A DNA stretch of 64,000 nt from Streptomyces sp. HUAS CB01 (GCF_030406905.1 NZ_CP129137.1:5476001-5540000); one strand, 5' to 3'; positions 46,770 through 57,517 are shown, numbered from the stretch's first letter. The notes: a model not told the origin generated them from the letters alone. Translations and numbers: made by a program.

Positions 46770-47758
46770 ATGCCACTGCTCAATGTGGACGAACTGACCG
46801 TCACCTTCGGCGGACGCGGCCGCAAGGACGTCAAGGCCGTCAACGGCGTCTCGTTCTCCGTGGACGAGGGCCAGGTCGTCGGACTCGTCGGCGAGTCGGG
46901 CTGCGGCAAGTCCGTCACCTCGCTCGCGCTGATGGGACTCCTCCCGCGCAAGGGCGTCACCCTCGGCGGACGGGCCGACTTCGACGGCTCCGACCTGCTG
47001 TCGATGAGCCCTCGCAAGATGCGGGACCTGCGCGGCAGCAAGCTCGCGATGATCTTCCAGGACCCGCTGTCCTCCCTGAACCCGGTCGTCCCGATCGGCG
47101 TCCAGGTGACCGAGATCCTCCAGCGCCACCGCGGCATGAAGGGCGAGGCCGCCCGAAAGGAGGCCGTGCACCTGCTGGACCGCGTCGGCATCCCCGACCC
47201 GGACCGGCGGCTGACGGAGTACCCGCACCAGCTCTCCGGCGGTATGCGCCAGCGGGCGCTGATCGCCATGGCCGTCGCCTGTGCGCCCCGGCTGCTCATC
47301 GCGGACGAGCCGACCACGGCGCTCGACGTCACCATCCAGGCGCAGATCCTCGAACTGCTCAAGGAACTCGTCGACCAGGAGGGCACCGCCCTGCTGATGA
47401 TCACCCATGACCTGGGTGTCGTCGCCGGGCTCTGCGACCAGGTCAACGTGCTGTACGCGGGCAAGGTCGTCGAGTCCTCGGGGCGGCGGGAGCTGTTCGC
47501 GCACCCGACGCACCCGTACACGCACGGGCTGCTCGGTTCCATCCCACGGCTCGACGCCCCGCGCGGCGAGCCGCTCAACCCCATCCGCGGCTCCATCAAC
47601 GACCAGATCGCCTGGGCCGAGGGCTGTGCCTTCGCGCCCCGCTGCGACCGTTACGAGATGGGCTGTCTGACCGGCACGCCCGAACTGACCGAACCCCGCG
47701 AGCCCGGACACGAGGCCCGCTGCGTCAACCCGGTCCTGGCCACGACGGAGGTCCCGGC

Positions 47759-47762
<4 letters not shown>
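46770..47762 (+). CDS. Peptide ABC transporter ATPase (DppD/OppD type)
   Basis: This 330-aa ATPase has Walker A (GESGCGKSVTS), Q-loop (MIFQDPLSSLNP), signature (LSGGMRQRALIAMA) and Walker B (LLIADEPTTALD). The C-terminal oligopeptide/dipeptide domain contains cysteines (EGCAFAPRCDRYEMGC) that in related proteins ligate an iron-sulfur cluster. It overlaps the next ATPase gene by 4 nt (ATGA). Confidence 0.95.
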
Positions 47763-49165
<1,403 letters not shown>

Positions 49166-49175
49166 CGGTACGTGC

Positions 49176-49208
49176 ACCGGGGCGCGGGCCATCTGCCCGC
49201 GCCCCGGT
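49176..49208 (+). terminator. Perfect 14-bp terminator hairpin after the peptide importer operon
   Basis: ACCGGGGCGCGGGC and GCCCGCGCCCCGGT pair around the loop CATCT, 10 nt after the last stop codon. It is well placed to end the five-gene transcript. Confidence 0.85.
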
Positions 49209-49211
49209 CCC

Positions 49212-49380
49212 GTTTCCCCCGGGAGTCCCCGTTTCCCCGGGAATCCCCGTTTCCTCCGGGAGTCCCTGTCTCCCCCCGGGAGTCCCTGTCTCCCCCGGGA
49301 GTCCCGTTTCCTCCGGGAGTCCCTGTCTCCCCCCGGGAGTCCCCGTTTCCCCGGGAATCCCCGTTTCCCCGGGGGTCCCG
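49212..49380. repeat. Nine-unit 18-20 bp tandem repeat
   Basis: Nine units of the form GTTTCCCCGGGAGTCCC follow one another, alternating between GTTTCC and GTCTCC starts and between GGGAG and GGGAA centres. Each contains the palindromic CCCGGG. The array fills the gap between the peptide importer terminator and the channel gene; its last unit ends 48 nt before the channel start. Confidence 0.92.
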
Positions 49381-49428
49381 GACCGACGTGTGGACGGGCC
49401 CTCCGTCCGGAGACGGCACAATTGGGCG

Positions 49429-50115
49429 GTGCTCCAGGAACTGTTCACCCCCTCCGTCCAACACGCCCTCGACCTCGTCGGCATCTTCGTCTTCGCCATC
49501 TCCGGCGCCCTGCTCGCCGTGCGGAAGAACTTCGACGTCTTCGGCATCGCGGTGCTCGCCGAGGTCACGGCACTGGGCGGCGGGCTGTTCCGCGACCTGG
49601 TCATCGGCGCCGTCCCGCCCGCCGCCTTCACGGACCTCGGGTACTTCGTGATGCCGATCGTGGCGGCGGTGCTGGTCTTCTTCCTCCACCCCGAGGTCGA
49701 GCGGATCCAGGGCTCGGTCAACGTGTTCGACGCAGCCGGTCTGGGCCTGTTCGCCGTCACCGGCACGACCAAGGCGTACGAGTACGGCCTCGGTCTGACG
49801 GCCTCCGCGACGCTCGGGCTCGCCACGGCGGTCGGCGGCGGTGTGCTGCGTGACGTCCTCGCGAACGAGGTTCCGTCGCTGCTGCGCTGGGACCGCGATC
49901 TGTACGCCGTTCCCGCGATCGTCGGCGCCACGATGGTCGTCCTCTTCATCCGCTTCGACATGCTCAACGGGCTGACCAGCGGTCTCGCCGTCCTGACCGC
50001 CTTCCTCATGCGCCTGCTCGCGATGCGGTTCCACTGGCGCGCGCCACGCGCCTGGAACCGGAGGTCCAGCGCGACCGAGCCCGGGAACGAGGGATTCGGC
50101 AAAGCTACCGCTTAG
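49429..50115 (+). CDS. TRIC-type / UPF0126 membrane channel protein
   Basis: This 228-aa integral membrane protein has about seven transmembrane helices in two homologous halves. The duplicated GGG-R-D signatures are ALGGGLFRDLVIG and AVGGGVLRDVLANEVP, with the conserved glycine motif of bacterial trimeric intracellular cation channels. GTG 49429 begins at VLQELFTP. The last 25 residues are hydrophilic. Substrate ions are not determined here; potassium is the proposal for related proteins. Confidence 0.85.
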   Translation: MLQELFTPSVQHALDLVGIFVFAISGALLAVRKNFDVFGIAVLAEVTALGGGLFRDLVIGAVPPAAFTDLGYFVMPIVAAVLVFFLHPEVERIQGSVNVFDAAGLGLFAVTGTTKAYEYGLGLTASATLGLATAVGGGVLRDVLANEVPSLLRWDRDLYAVPAIVGATMVVLFIRFDMLNGLTSGLAVLTAFLMRLLAMRFHWRAPRAWNRRSSATEPGNEGFGKATA

Positions 50116-50140
50116 TAGTTATCTGTTGTACGGTTCAGCC

Positions 50141-51004
50141 ATGGCACAGGTGGCACAGGCAACCATCGGTAACAGTGAGTTCGACCGCGACACCGCTGTC
50201 ACCCTCCGGGACCCCGGCGTACCCGGCGTCTACGACGCGGAGCTCTCCGCGGGCTGGACGATCATCTCCGCCGTCAACGGCGGCTATCTGCTGGCGCTGC
50301 TCGGCCGCGCCCTCGGGGAAGCCCTCCCGCACCCCGACCCGTTCACGGTCTCTGCGCACTACCTCAGCCCCTCCGAGCCCGGGCCCGCGGTGATCCGCAC
50401 CGAGACGATCCGTACCGGACGCACCCTCTCCACCGGCCAGGCCTCCCTCTTCCAGTACGCCGAGGACGGCAGCGAGGTCGAGCGCATCCGCGTCCTCGCC
50501 ACCTACGGCGACCTCGACGCACTGCCCGACGACGTCCGGACGACCGCGCGGCCCCCGGCCATCCCGGCCTACCAGGACTGCCTCGGCCCGTCCGACGGAC
50601 CGGCGCCCGCCATCCCGGGCTCCTCCGCCATCACCGAGCGGCTGAACATCAAGCTCGACCCCGCCACCGTGGGCTGGGCGGTCGGCATGCCCTCGGGCAG
50701 GGGGGAGATGCGGGGCTGGTTCGGTCTCGCCGACGGCCGGGACGCGGACCCGCTCTCGTTGCTCCTCACCGTCGACGCGCTCCCGCCCACCTCGTTCGAG
50801 CTGGGCCTCAAGGGCTGGACGCCGACCGTCGAGCTCACCACGCACATCCGCTGCCGCCCGGCGCCGGGGCCGCTGCGCGTCTCCATCAGCACCCGCAATC
50901 TCGCGGGCGGCTTCCTGGAGGAGGACGCCGAGGTCTGGGACAGCGCGGACCGTCTGGTCGCCCAGTCCCGCCAGCTGGCGAAGGCGCCGCTCGCACGCGG
51001 CTGA
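50141..51004 (+). CDS. Double-hotdog acyl-CoA thioesterase family protein
   Basis: This 287-aa cytoplasmic protein has two hotdog halves: WTIISAVNGGYLLALLGRAL (the central helix of the first), then PHPDPFTVSAHYLSPSEPGP, and a second half with DPLSLLLTVDALPPTSFELG followed by WTPTVELTTHIRC. It resembles TesB-like thioesterases. ATG 50141 has no ribosome binding site, but the 30 bases upstream are AT-rich (TTAGTAGTTATCTG), so a promoter with a short leader is likely. Substrate unknown. Confidence 0.82.
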   Translation: MAQVAQATIGNSEFDRDTAVTLRDPGVPGVYDAELSAGWTIISAVNGGYLLALLGRALGEALPHPDPFTVSAHYLSPSEPGPAVIRTETIRTGRTLSTGQASLFQYAEDGSEVERIRVLATYGDLDALPDDVRTTARPPAIPAYQDCLGPSDGPAPAIPGSSAITERLNIKLDPATVGWAVGMPSGRGEMRGWFGLADGRDADPLSLLLTVDALPPTSFELGLKGWTPTVELTTHIRCRPAPGPLRVSISTRNLAGGFLEEDAEVWDSADRLVAQSRQLAKAPLARG

Positions 51005-51437
51005 TCCCCCGGTGCGTCGGCGGTCCGGCCGTCTGCGGGCCCTGCCGTCCGTGGTCGCGCGCTTCCGTGCCCGTCGCTCGGGTGGCCTCGCGCGTCCGGA
51101 CAGCGGGCGGCCGCTCGGCGGGACCGGTTTCCCGTCCGTCTCTGCGTCTCTGCCGTCCCTGGGGCCCGGCCTTTCCCGGGCCGGCGTTCCGGCTGCCGCT
51201 CCGCCGGGCCCGACGGCGGGCGGCCCGCGGCCGCACGCGGCGGAGGCGACGCCCGCGCCCGCCCGGGTGGCCGGGGAGTGTCGGTGCTCCGGGGCGGCTC
51301 CACCCCCGTGGGACCCTCGCCCACGCCGGGGCCGGGCGCGTCGCCGGACCGCCCGCGGCGCGGACCGGTTCCGGCTGCACGACGTGCCGACCCCGGCGGG
51401 TCCCGGGCGGCGTGGCCGCCCCCACGGAGGAGGCCGG
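51005..51437. other. Non-coding gap upstream of a small membrane protein
   Basis: This is very GC-rich sequence with open frames but no ribosome binding site or domain until GGAGGAGG before 51438. I see no terminator stem with certainty and no promoter consensus. Nothing else can be supported. Confidence 0.45.
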
Positions 51438-51932
51438 ATGGATGTCAGCACGTTCTACGCCCTGTTCGCGGCCACCTGCTTCACGCTCGTCGGCCTCTGG
51501 TGGAACGTGGTGCAGGGGCATGACGACTGGATGCGCGGGCGGGCCCTGCGCCGCATCGTCGGCGGCGTCTACCTCTCCTTCCTGCTGCCGGCGCTGATGG
51601 GGCTGTTCGCCCAGGTCGGCGGCGACTCGACCCCCGGGCTCTGGCGGGCGAGCTTCGCCCTGCTCGCCGTGATCGGCTGTGTGTCCACGCTGCGGCTCCT
51701 CGCCCACGGGCGACGGGACGGCTCGTCCCCCTTCCTGGCCGTGATCATGGGGTCGGCGGCGCTGGTGTACGTCCTGATCGCGGTGGTGGGGGCCGTGCCC
51801 GGGATCGCGGGTGCGATCGGGCTCGCACCGATCCAGGCGGAGGCGGTTCTGCTGATCCTGCTGGTGGTGCTGGGGCACGGCCTCGTGTGGCGTTTCATGG
51901 CGGGGGAGGGACGCCCCGCGGACGAGCCGTAG
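51438..51932 (+). CDS. Small integral membrane protein of unknown function
   Basis: This 164-aa protein starts at ATG 51438 behind a near-perfect GGAGGAGG site. Four transmembrane helices can be drawn: FYALFAATCFTLVGLWWNVV, VYLSFLLPALMGLFAQVG, FLAVIMGSAALVYVLIAVVG and AEAVLLILLVVLGHGLVW, with a weaker one at ASFALLAVIGCVSTLRLL. Conserved-looking features are a W-W-N and a GHDDW loop. I do not recognise the family. It stands alone between the thioesterase gene and the TetR regulator. Confidence 0.75.
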   Translation: MDVSTFYALFAATCFTLVGLWWNVVQGHDDWMRGRALRRIVGGVYLSFLLPALMGLFAQVGGDSTPGLWRASFALLAVIGCVSTLRLLAHGRRDGSSPFLAVIMGSAALVYVLIAVVGAVPGIAGAIGLAPIQAEAVLLILLVVLGHGLVWRFMAGEGRPADEP

Positions 51933-52054
51933 GCCGTGCCGGCCCCGGGTCCGGCCGGCCGGATCCGTGAGGGCGCCGGCGTGCGAACGGGCGCTTTGGC
52001 GGGTGCCCTTGCGGTGCGCGGGGAGGTCCGCCGCGGCCGCCGCCACCCGTGCCG

Positions 52055-52714
52055 TCAGCGACCGGTGTCGCGCCCCGTCCAGTGCAGGCGGCCGAGCGAC
52101 ACCAGGCGGAGACGGTCGCGGGCCGTGCGCGCCACCTGCTCCTCGCCGGGCGCGTCGAGGGCGCCGGACTCCCCGGTCTCCTGGGCCGTGAGGAACGCCG
52201 AGGCGGTCATCACCATGTGCTCCACGTAGACGCCCGCCAGCATGCGCAGGTCCTCCTCGCTCCAGTCCGCCGACACCGGTTCGCGCCCGAGCGCCGCGGC
52301 CACCTCCTCGGTGAAGGCGTCGAGTTGGGCGGCGATCGCCGCGCGCACCGGTCCGACACCACCGTGCCGCTCGCGCGCGATGAAACGGAAGTGGGCGGGC
52401 TGCTCACGGACGTGACGGGCGATGAGGTCCACGGTCCGCGCGATCCGCACCTCGGCGTCGCCGGTCTCCGCGAGGATCGCCCCGATCAGTCCGTGCAGAC
52501 TGCCCAGCGTCTCCTCGACGAGGGCCACGCCGAGCTCCGCCACATCCGCGAAGTGCCGGTAGAACGCCGTCGGCGCGACGCCGACCGCCCGTGTCAGCTC
52601 GCGCAGCCCGAGGCTGCTCAGGCTCTGGTGCTCCAGCAGTTGCAGTGCGGTGTCCAGAAGCGCCTGACGGGTCTTCAACTTCTGGGCCTGGCGGATGCCG
52701 ACGGTGTGACTCAT
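52055..52714 (-). CDS. TetR-family transcriptional regulator
   Basis: This 219-aa repressor-type protein has an N-terminal helix-turn-helix (RQALLDTALQLLEHQSLSSL, then LTRAVGVAPTAFYRHFADVA) and a ligand domain with a helical core. The YRHF motif resembles regulators of fatty-acid metabolism. It is divergent from a small TTA-containing gene and DUF4190 gene, with two 20-bp direct repeats in the 144-nt gap, which are candidate operators for self-control and for those genes. Ligand unknown. Confidence 0.9.
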   Translation of the reverse strand: MSHTVGIRQAQKLKTRQALLDTALQLLEHQSLSSLGLRELTRAVGVAPTAFYRHFADVAELGVALVEETLGSLHGLIGAILAETGDAEVRIARTVDLIARHVREQPAHFRFIARERHGGVGPVRAAIAAQLDAFTEEVAAALGREPVSADWSEEDLRMLAGVYVEHMVMTASAFLTAQETGESGALDAPGEEQVARTARDRLRLVSLGRLHWTGRDTGR

Positions 52715-52720
52715 GACATT

Positions 52721-52786
52721 CAGTAAACAACTGTTCTCTGGTATGCGGAAGCCTAGACTGGGTAGTCAGTTAACAGTCGTACTCTG
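52721..52786. promoter_or_regulatory. Two 20-bp direct repeats in the TetR intergenic region
   Basis: CAGTAAACAACTGTTCTCTG (52721-52740) and CAGTTAACAGTCGTACTCTG (52767-52786) match at 15 of 20 positions and are 46 bp apart. Both lie between the divergent TetR and small-membrane-protein starts; the first is only 7 nt from the TetR ATG. A TAGACT box (52754-52759) between them could be a -10 for the rightward genes. They are likely operators, probably for the TetR protein, although the class usually binds palindromes. Confidence 0.55.
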
Positions 52787-52858
52787 AGATCTGGCCCGCA
52801 CCCCGGGCCGTTCTCCGGATCGGCTCCGACTGCTTCACCGAAAGGAAGGTCGAGGAAG

Positions 52859-53017
52859 ATGATCGCCCTCGTCGCCGCGGTCGCCTTACTGGGCGTCGTC
52901 CTGGGTGCCGTGGCCCACATCCCGCTGCCCGTGTCCACCGCGGCCGCCGCCGTCATCGGCGTCTGGCTGCTCGTGTTCGCCGTGCGTGAGCGCCACGCGC
53001 GCCGGGCCGCCCGCTGA
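52859..53017 (+). CDS. Small two-helix membrane protein with a TTA codon
   Basis: This 52-aa gene has ATG 52859 after AAGG and GAGGAAG elements. Two hydrophobic segments ([18 protein letters not shown] and [16 protein letters not shown]) are separated by HIPLPVSTA and followed by a basic tail ([10 protein letters not shown]), so it is a hairpin membrane protein with both ends inside. Codon 10 is TTA (52886-52888), rare in Streptomyces and read by the bldA tRNA, so expression may depend on development. A DUF4190 gene follows after 17 nt on the same strand. Confidence 0.75.
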   Translation: MIALVAAVALLGVVLGAVAHIPLPVSTAAAAVIGVWLLVFAVRERHARRAAR

Positions 53018-53034
53018 TCCGAGGAGGGACCACC

Positions 53035-53307
53035 GTGGAACTCACCGCACCCGCCCGCCGGTTCACCGGCACGCGCGACGCCGACGGCATGGCCGTCGCG
53101 TCGTTCGTCCTCGGACTGGTCGGGCTGCTCGTGATGAACATCGTGCTCGGCCCCGTCGCCGTCGTCCTCGCCGGCCTCGCGCTGTGGCGCGGTACCGCCC
53201 GGCGCGGACGGGCCCTGCTGGGTCTGGCGCTCGGCGTCGCCGACCTCGTCGTCCTCGCCGCGCTCGTCGTGGGCAACGGCGTCGTCGTCTGGAGTCCGGT
53301 CGGCTGA
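53035..53307 (+). CDS. DUF4190-type small membrane protein
   Basis: This 90-aa protein starts at GTG 53035 behind AGGAGGG. It has the family's pattern [15 protein letters not shown]...[15 protein letters not shown]...[17 protein letters not shown], with two main transmembrane helices and a conserved basic turn. The function of DUF4190 is unknown. The short gap after the TTA-codon gene suggests one transcript under TetR control. Confidence 0.82.
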   Translation: MELTAPARRFTGTRDADGMAVASFVLGLVGLLVMNIVLGPVAVVLAGLALWRGTARRGRALLGLALGVADLVVLAALVVGNGVVVWSPVG

Positions 53308-53366
53308 CCCGTCCGGGCCCCGGGGCGCAAGCCGGGCTCCGGGCGGCTCGTAGAATCGTGTCCACC

Positions 53367-54530
53367 ATGGCTTACCTCGACCACGCCGCGACCACTCCGA
53401 TGCTTCCGGAGGCGATCGAGGCGATGACCGCCCAGCTCGCCGTCACCGGCAACGCCTCGTCGTTGCACGCTGCGGGCCGCAGGGCCCGCCGCACCGTCGA
53501 GGAGGCCCGCGAGACCCTCGCCGAGGCGCTCGGGGCGCGCCCCAGCGAGGTCGTCCTCACCTCCGGCGGTACCGAGGCGGACAATCTGGCCGTCAAGGGC
53601 CTCTACTGGGCCCGCCGTGCCGACGACCCGCGCCGCACCCGCGTTCTTGCCAGCCCGGTCGAGCACCACGCCGTCCTCGACGCCGTGCACTGGCTCGCCG
53701 AGCACGAGGGCGCGAACGTCGAGTACCTGCCGGTGGACCCCCTCGGCCGGGTGCACCCGGAGGCGTTCCGGGAGGCCGTCGAGCGCGACCCCTCCGACGT
53801 GGCCTTCGCCACCGTGATGTGGGCCAACAACGAGATCGGCACGGTGATGCCGGTCCGCGAACTCGCCGACACCGCAGCCGAGTTCGACATTCCGCTGCAC
53901 TCCGACGCGGTCCAGGCCGTCGGACAGCTCGACGTCGACTTCGCCGCCTCCGGTCTGGCCGCGATGACCGTGAGCGGTCACAAGATCGGCGGCCCCTACG
54001 GCATCGGCGCGCTGCTGCTGGGCCGCGAGTACACGCCCGTGCCCGTGCTGCACGGCGGCGGACAGGAACGCCATGTGCGCTCCGGGACGCTGGACGTCCC
54101 CGCCGTCGCCGCCTTCGCCGTGGCCGGCCGGCTCGCCGCCGAGCGCCGCGAGGAGTTCGCCCGCGAGATCGGCGCCCTGCGCGACCGGCTCGTCGGCGCC
54201 GTCCTCGAGGCCGTGCCCGACGCGATCCTCGGCGGCGACCCGGGCGACCGGCTCCCGGCCAACGCCCACTTCACGTTCCCCGGCTGCGAGGGCGACTCCC
54301 TGCTGCTGCTCCTGGACGCGCAGGGCATCGAGTGCTCCACCGGCTCGGCCTGCACGGCGGGCGTCGCCCAGCCCAGCCACGTCCTCCTCGCCACCGGCGC
54401 CGATCCGGACCTGGCCCGCGGCACGCTCCGCTTCAGCCTCGGCCACACCTCCACGGTGGAGGACGTCGAAGCCGTCGCCAAGGCGATCGGACCCGCCGTG
54501 GAGCGGGCCCGTACCGCAGGGCTCAGCTAG
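53367..54530 (+). CDS. Cysteine desulfurase (NifS/IscS type)
   Basis: This 387-aa PLP enzyme releases sulfur from cysteine for thio-tRNA or iron-sulfur assembly. Signatures are YLDHAATTP at the start, [11 protein letters not shown], the PLP lysine K206 in [10 protein letters not shown], and the loop [10 protein letters not shown] with probable catalytic C329. ATG 53367 has no ribosome binding site; TAGAAT at 53351-53356 could be a -10 for an almost leaderless mRNA. It lies 750 nt before mnmA, its likely sulfur acceptor pathway, with a convergent amidase gene in between. Confidence 0.92.
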   Translation: MAYLDHAATTPMLPEAIEAMTAQLAVTGNASSLHAAGRRARRTVEEARETLAEALGARPSEVVLTSGGTEADNLAVKGLYWARRADDPRRTRVLASPVEHHAVLDAVHWLAEHEGANVEYLPVDPLGRVHPEAFREAVERDPSDVAFATVMWANNEIGTVMPVRELADTAAEFDIPLHSDAVQAVGQLDVDFAASGLAAMTVSGHKIGGPYGIGALLLGREYTPVPVLHGGGQERHVRSGTLDVPAVAAFAVAGRLAAERREEFAREIGALRDRLVGAVLEAVPDAILGGDPGDRLPANAHFTFPGCEGDSLLLLLDAQGIECSTGSACTAGVAQPSHVLLATGADPDLARGTLRFSLGHTSTVEDVEAVAKAIGPAVERARTAGLS

Positions 54531-55200
54531 CCGTCGTCGTACCGGGCGACGGCCGGGCGGCCAGCGCCTGCCGCACCATCGGCAGGTACCGGTCCCAGTC
54601 CCAGTGCGGGCCGGGATCGGTGTGGTCGGTCCCCGGCACCTCGACGTGGCCGATGATGTGCTCCCGGTCCACGGGGATCCCGTACCGCGCGCAGATGCCG
54701 GCCGTCAGGCGTGCCGACGAGGCGTACATCGCGTCCGTGAAGTCCTCGGGGCGGTCGACGAAGCCCTCGTGCTCGATGCCGATGCTCCGCTCGTTGACGC
54801 CCCGGTTGCCCGCGTGGAAGGCGACGTCGAGCTCGCGGATCATCTGCGCGACCCGCCCGTCCTTGCCCACCACGTAGTGTGCGGCGGCGCCGTGGCCGGG
54901 GTCCTTGAACACCCGCAGGGCCGTCCGGTAGCTGCCCTGGACGACATGGATCACGACCCGGTCGATCGTGTAGTCGTCGGGCCGGTCGGCCCGACGCCAG
55001 TTCGCCCGGGAGGCGGCCGTCCACACGGCGCCCGCGTGGTCCAGCGCTCCCTCGACGCGCTTCTTCTCCATGCCGGGCAGCCGCCACCACAGCCGTCTCA
55101 GCTCGTCCCGGGCCACCACGCCCGCGCCGACCAGCGCCGTTCCGCCGCCGATCAGCACGGCCCGTCTGCCGACGCCGCGATGTGTCTTCCCGCTGCCCAT
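54523..55200 (-). CDS. Secreted N-acetylmuramoyl-L-alanine amidase (amidase_2)
   Basis: This 225-aa exported peptidoglycan hydrolase cleaves the bond between muramic acid and L-alanine. The N-terminus [17 protein letters not shown] looks like a twin-arginine signal. Zinc ligands are expected in VVIHVVQG, in the middle AAHYVVG region and in [20 protein letters not shown] is also conserved. The 3' end overlaps the convergent cysteine desulfurase gene by 8 nt. It faces away from mnmA, with an 83-nt shared upstream region. Confidence 0.88.
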   Translation of the reverse strand: MGSGKTHRGVGRRAVLIGGGTALVGAGVVARDELRRLWWRLPGMEKKRVEGALDHAGAVWTAASRANWRRADRPDDYTIDRVVIHVVQGSYRTALRVFKDPGHGAAAHYVVGKDGRVAQMIRELDVAFHAGNRGVNERSIGIEHEGFVDRPEDFTDAMYASSARLTAGICARYGIPVDREHIIGHVEVPGTDHTDPGPHWDWDRYLPMVRQALAARPSPGTTTAS

Positions 55201-55283
55201 GCCACCCCTCTTCGCACCCGATCACCTCTCGAACGTCCACGTGCGAGCTTTCGGTTCCCGGCGCCCCGTACCCTGATAGGGCT

Positions 55284-56411
55284 ATGACTGAGACACGCCA
55301 GCGTCCCCTCCGCGTCCTCGCCGCCATGTCCGGCGGCGTGGACTCCGCCGTCGCCGCCGCCCGGGCCGCCGAAGCGGGCCATGACGTGACCGGAGTGCAT
55401 CTGGCACTCTCGGCGAACCCCCAGTCGTTCCGCACCGGAGCGCGCGGGTGCTGCACCGTCGAGGACTCCCGCGACGCCCGCCGTGCCGCGGACGTCATCG
55501 GTATCCCGTTCTACGTCTGGGACCTCGCCGAGCGGTTCCGCGAGGACGTGGTCGAGGACTTCGTCGCGGAGTACGAGGCGGGCCGCACCCCCAATCCCTG
55601 CCTGCGCTGCAACGAGAAGATCAAGTTCGCCGCGCTGCTCGACAAGGCGCTCGCCCTCGGCTTCGACGCCGTGTGCACGGGCCACTACGCGACGGTGGTC
55701 GTGCGCGAGGACGGCGGCCGCGAGCTCCACCGCGCCAGCGACATGGCCAAGGACCAGTCCTACGTGCTCGGCGTGCTCGACGAGCGGCAGCTCGCCCATG
55801 CCATGTTCCCGCTGGGCGACACCCTCACCACCAAGGACGAGATCCGCGCGGAGGCCGAACGGCGCGGTCTGGCCGTGGCCAAGAAGCCCGACAGCCACGA
55901 CATCTGCTTCATCGCCGACGGCGACACCCAGGGCTTCCTCGCCAGGCGCCTCGGCAAGGCCGAGGGGGACATCGTCGACGAGTCCGGCGCCAGGCTCGGG
56001 ACCCACGACGGCGCCTACGGCTTCACCATCGGCCAGCGCAAGGGCCTGCGCATCGGCCATCCCGCGCCCGACGGCAAGCCGCGCTACGTGCTGGACATCT
56101 CGCCGGTGGACAACACGGTCACCGTCGGCCCGGCCGAGGCCCTGGAGGTCTCGGCGCTCACCGCCGTCAAGCCCCGCTGGTGCGGTACGGCACCGGACGG
56201 CCCGGGCACGTACACGGCGCAGCTGCGCGCACACGGCGGCGAGACGGAGGTCTCGGCCGAGCTGGTGGACGGCGAGCTGCGGGTGGCGTTCACGGAGCCC
56301 GTGCGCGGGGTCGCCCCCGGCCAGGCGATCGTGCTGTACGACGGCACGCGCGTGGTCGGCTCCGCCACGATCGCGGCGACGACGCGCCGGCAGAGCCCGG
56401 TCACGGCCTGA
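55284..56411 (+). CDS. mnmA: tRNA-specific 2-thiouridylase
   Basis: This 375-aa enzyme puts sulfur on U34 of Lys, Glu and Gln tRNAs. The PP-loop SGGVDS is at residues 16-21. Catalytic cysteines lie in [12 protein letters not shown] and [14 protein letters not shown] and the KDQSYVL motif are also present. ATG 55284 has only a weak GATAGGG upstream. Sulfur probably comes from the cysteine desulfurase encoded just before. Confidence 0.96.
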   Translation: MTETRQRPLRVLAAMSGGVDSAVAAARAAEAGHDVTGVHLALSANPQSFRTGARGCCTVEDSRDARRAADVIGIPFYVWDLAERFREDVVEDFVAEYEAGRTPNPCLRCNEKIKFAALLDKALALGFDAVCTGHYATVVVREDGGRELHRASDMAKDQSYVLGVLDERQLAHAMFPLGDTLTTKDEIRAEAERRGLAVAKKPDSHDICFIADGDTQGFLARRLGKAEGDIVDESGARLGTHDGAYGFTIGQRKGLRIGHPAPDGKPRYVLDISPVDNTVTVGPAEALEVSALTAVKPRWCGTAPDGPGTYTAQLRAHGGETEVSAELVDGELRVAFTEPVRGVAPGQAIVLYDGTRVVGSATIAATTRRQSPVTA

Positions 56412-56519
56412 GGCGCCCGCTCCCCGGCGGCACACCCGCGCGGTCCAGGCGACGCACCCGCGCGGTCGTCTCCGGAAGGGCCGGCCTGCGCTGTGGGTCG
56501 GGTCACGCGGTGGAGGGCC

Positions 56520-56607
56520 CCGGTGCCGGGCTGCGCCCTGGCCGGTCGACGCCGCGAAGCACGCCGGTGCCGGGCGACGCCCCTGGTCGGTTCACGCGGC
56601 GAAGAAC
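56520..56607. repeat. 44-bp tandem duplication reaching into the hydrolase 3' end
   Basis: Units 56520-56563 and 56564-56607 both begin CCGGTGCCGGGC and carry a CGCGAAG-like end; they agree at roughly four fifths of positions. The second unit contains the stop codon (56592-56594) and last codons of the minus-strand hydrolase. The first is a decayed copy downstream of the gene. Confidence 0.7.
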
Positions 56608-57398
56608 CCCGCCAGCGCCGGCGCCAGCACATGCGGGGCCACCTCGTGGGTCTGGCCCGTCAGGGTGCGGTGCCGCCCGCGCGGGAGGGCCCGGGCGACC
56701 GCCCGGACCGAGTCCCGCCGCCAGGACGGGCTGGCGCCGCCGTCCACCACCGTCACACGCACGGCGACCTCGCGGAGCCGCTCGGCCGGCACACCGGCGT
56801 CGCCCAGTACGGCGTGGTCGTACGCGAGCGTGTGGGCCCGCGCCTCCAGTTCCGCCCACAGGGGCGAGCGGCGGAGCCCGCCGAGCACTCCGGGCGGCAG
56901 CACTTCGGACAGGAACAGCTTCAGGGCGTCGCCCCGCCGGCCCCGGGCGAGCAGGGCCGCCACGTCCTCCCGGCGGGCCGCCGCCGCCTCACGGCCGGCC
57001 GGGTCGGTGACGAACGGAGGCTCGTAGAGCGACAGTTGGGCCACCGGGACGCCCGAAGCGGCCGCCTCCAGCGCCAGCACCCCGCCCGAGGCCGTGCCGT
57101 GGACGCACACGTGCCCGCCCGCCTCCTCGACGACCGCGGCCAGGTCCTCGACCTCCCGCCGCACCGCGTACGGGGCCGTGTCCCCGCTGGCGCCGCGGCC
57201 CCGCCGGTCGTAGGCGATCACGCTGAACCGGTGCGCGAGCAGGTTCGCCAGCGGCGCCTCGTCGGCGGCCGTGGCCAGCGCGCCCCCCACCAGGACCAGG
57301 GGCGGACCGTCGCCCCGGCGCTCGTACGCGATCACCGTGCCGTCCTTCGACAGCACGGTGCCGCGGGTCCTGCTCATCGTCGGGTTCGGGTTGTCCAT
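56592..57398 (-). CDS. Alpha/beta-hydrolase family protein with altered nucleophile elbow
   Basis: This 268-aa protein has the alpha/beta-hydrolase layout: a start strand (TVLSKDGTVIAYERRGDG), the oxyanion region LVLVGGAL, IAYDRRGRGASG, and a C-terminal histidine in LTGQTHEVAPH. The nucleophile elbow, usually G-H-S-S-G-G, reads GTASGGVLALEAA, so the catalytic serine position is Ala103 with Ser104 next to it. It may be catalytically dead or use the neighbouring serine. ATG 57398 is a guess; ATG 57377 is equally plausible since neither has a ribosome binding site. Confidence 0.8.
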   Translation of the reverse strand: MDNPNPTMSRTRGTVLSKDGTVIAYERRGDGPPLVLVGGALATAADEAPLANLLAHRFSVIAYDRRGRGASGDTAPYAVRREVEDLAAVVEEAGGHVCVHGTASGGVLALEAAASGVPVAQLSLYEPPFVTDPAGREAAAARREDVAALLARGRRGDALKLFLSEVLPPGVLGGLRRSPLWAELEARAHTLAYDHAVLGDAGVPAERLREVAVRVTVVDGGASPSWRRDSVRAVARALPRGRHRTLTGQTHEVAPHVLAPALAGFFAA

Positions 57399-57517
57399 GA
57401 CGTGCAGACCGCGCCCGCAGGCCGAACTCATCGGCGCCCGAGGGGAATTCCCGGCCAAACTTTCCCGGCCTCCGACCGTCCGGGCCGGGTGTCGGCGGCG
57501 GCCCGTACCGTGACCCC

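Noticed and set aside
50111..50134. A third TetR-type operator before the thioesterase gene
   Set aside because: Only a GTTGT core is shared with the boxes at 52721 and 52767; the match is too weak.
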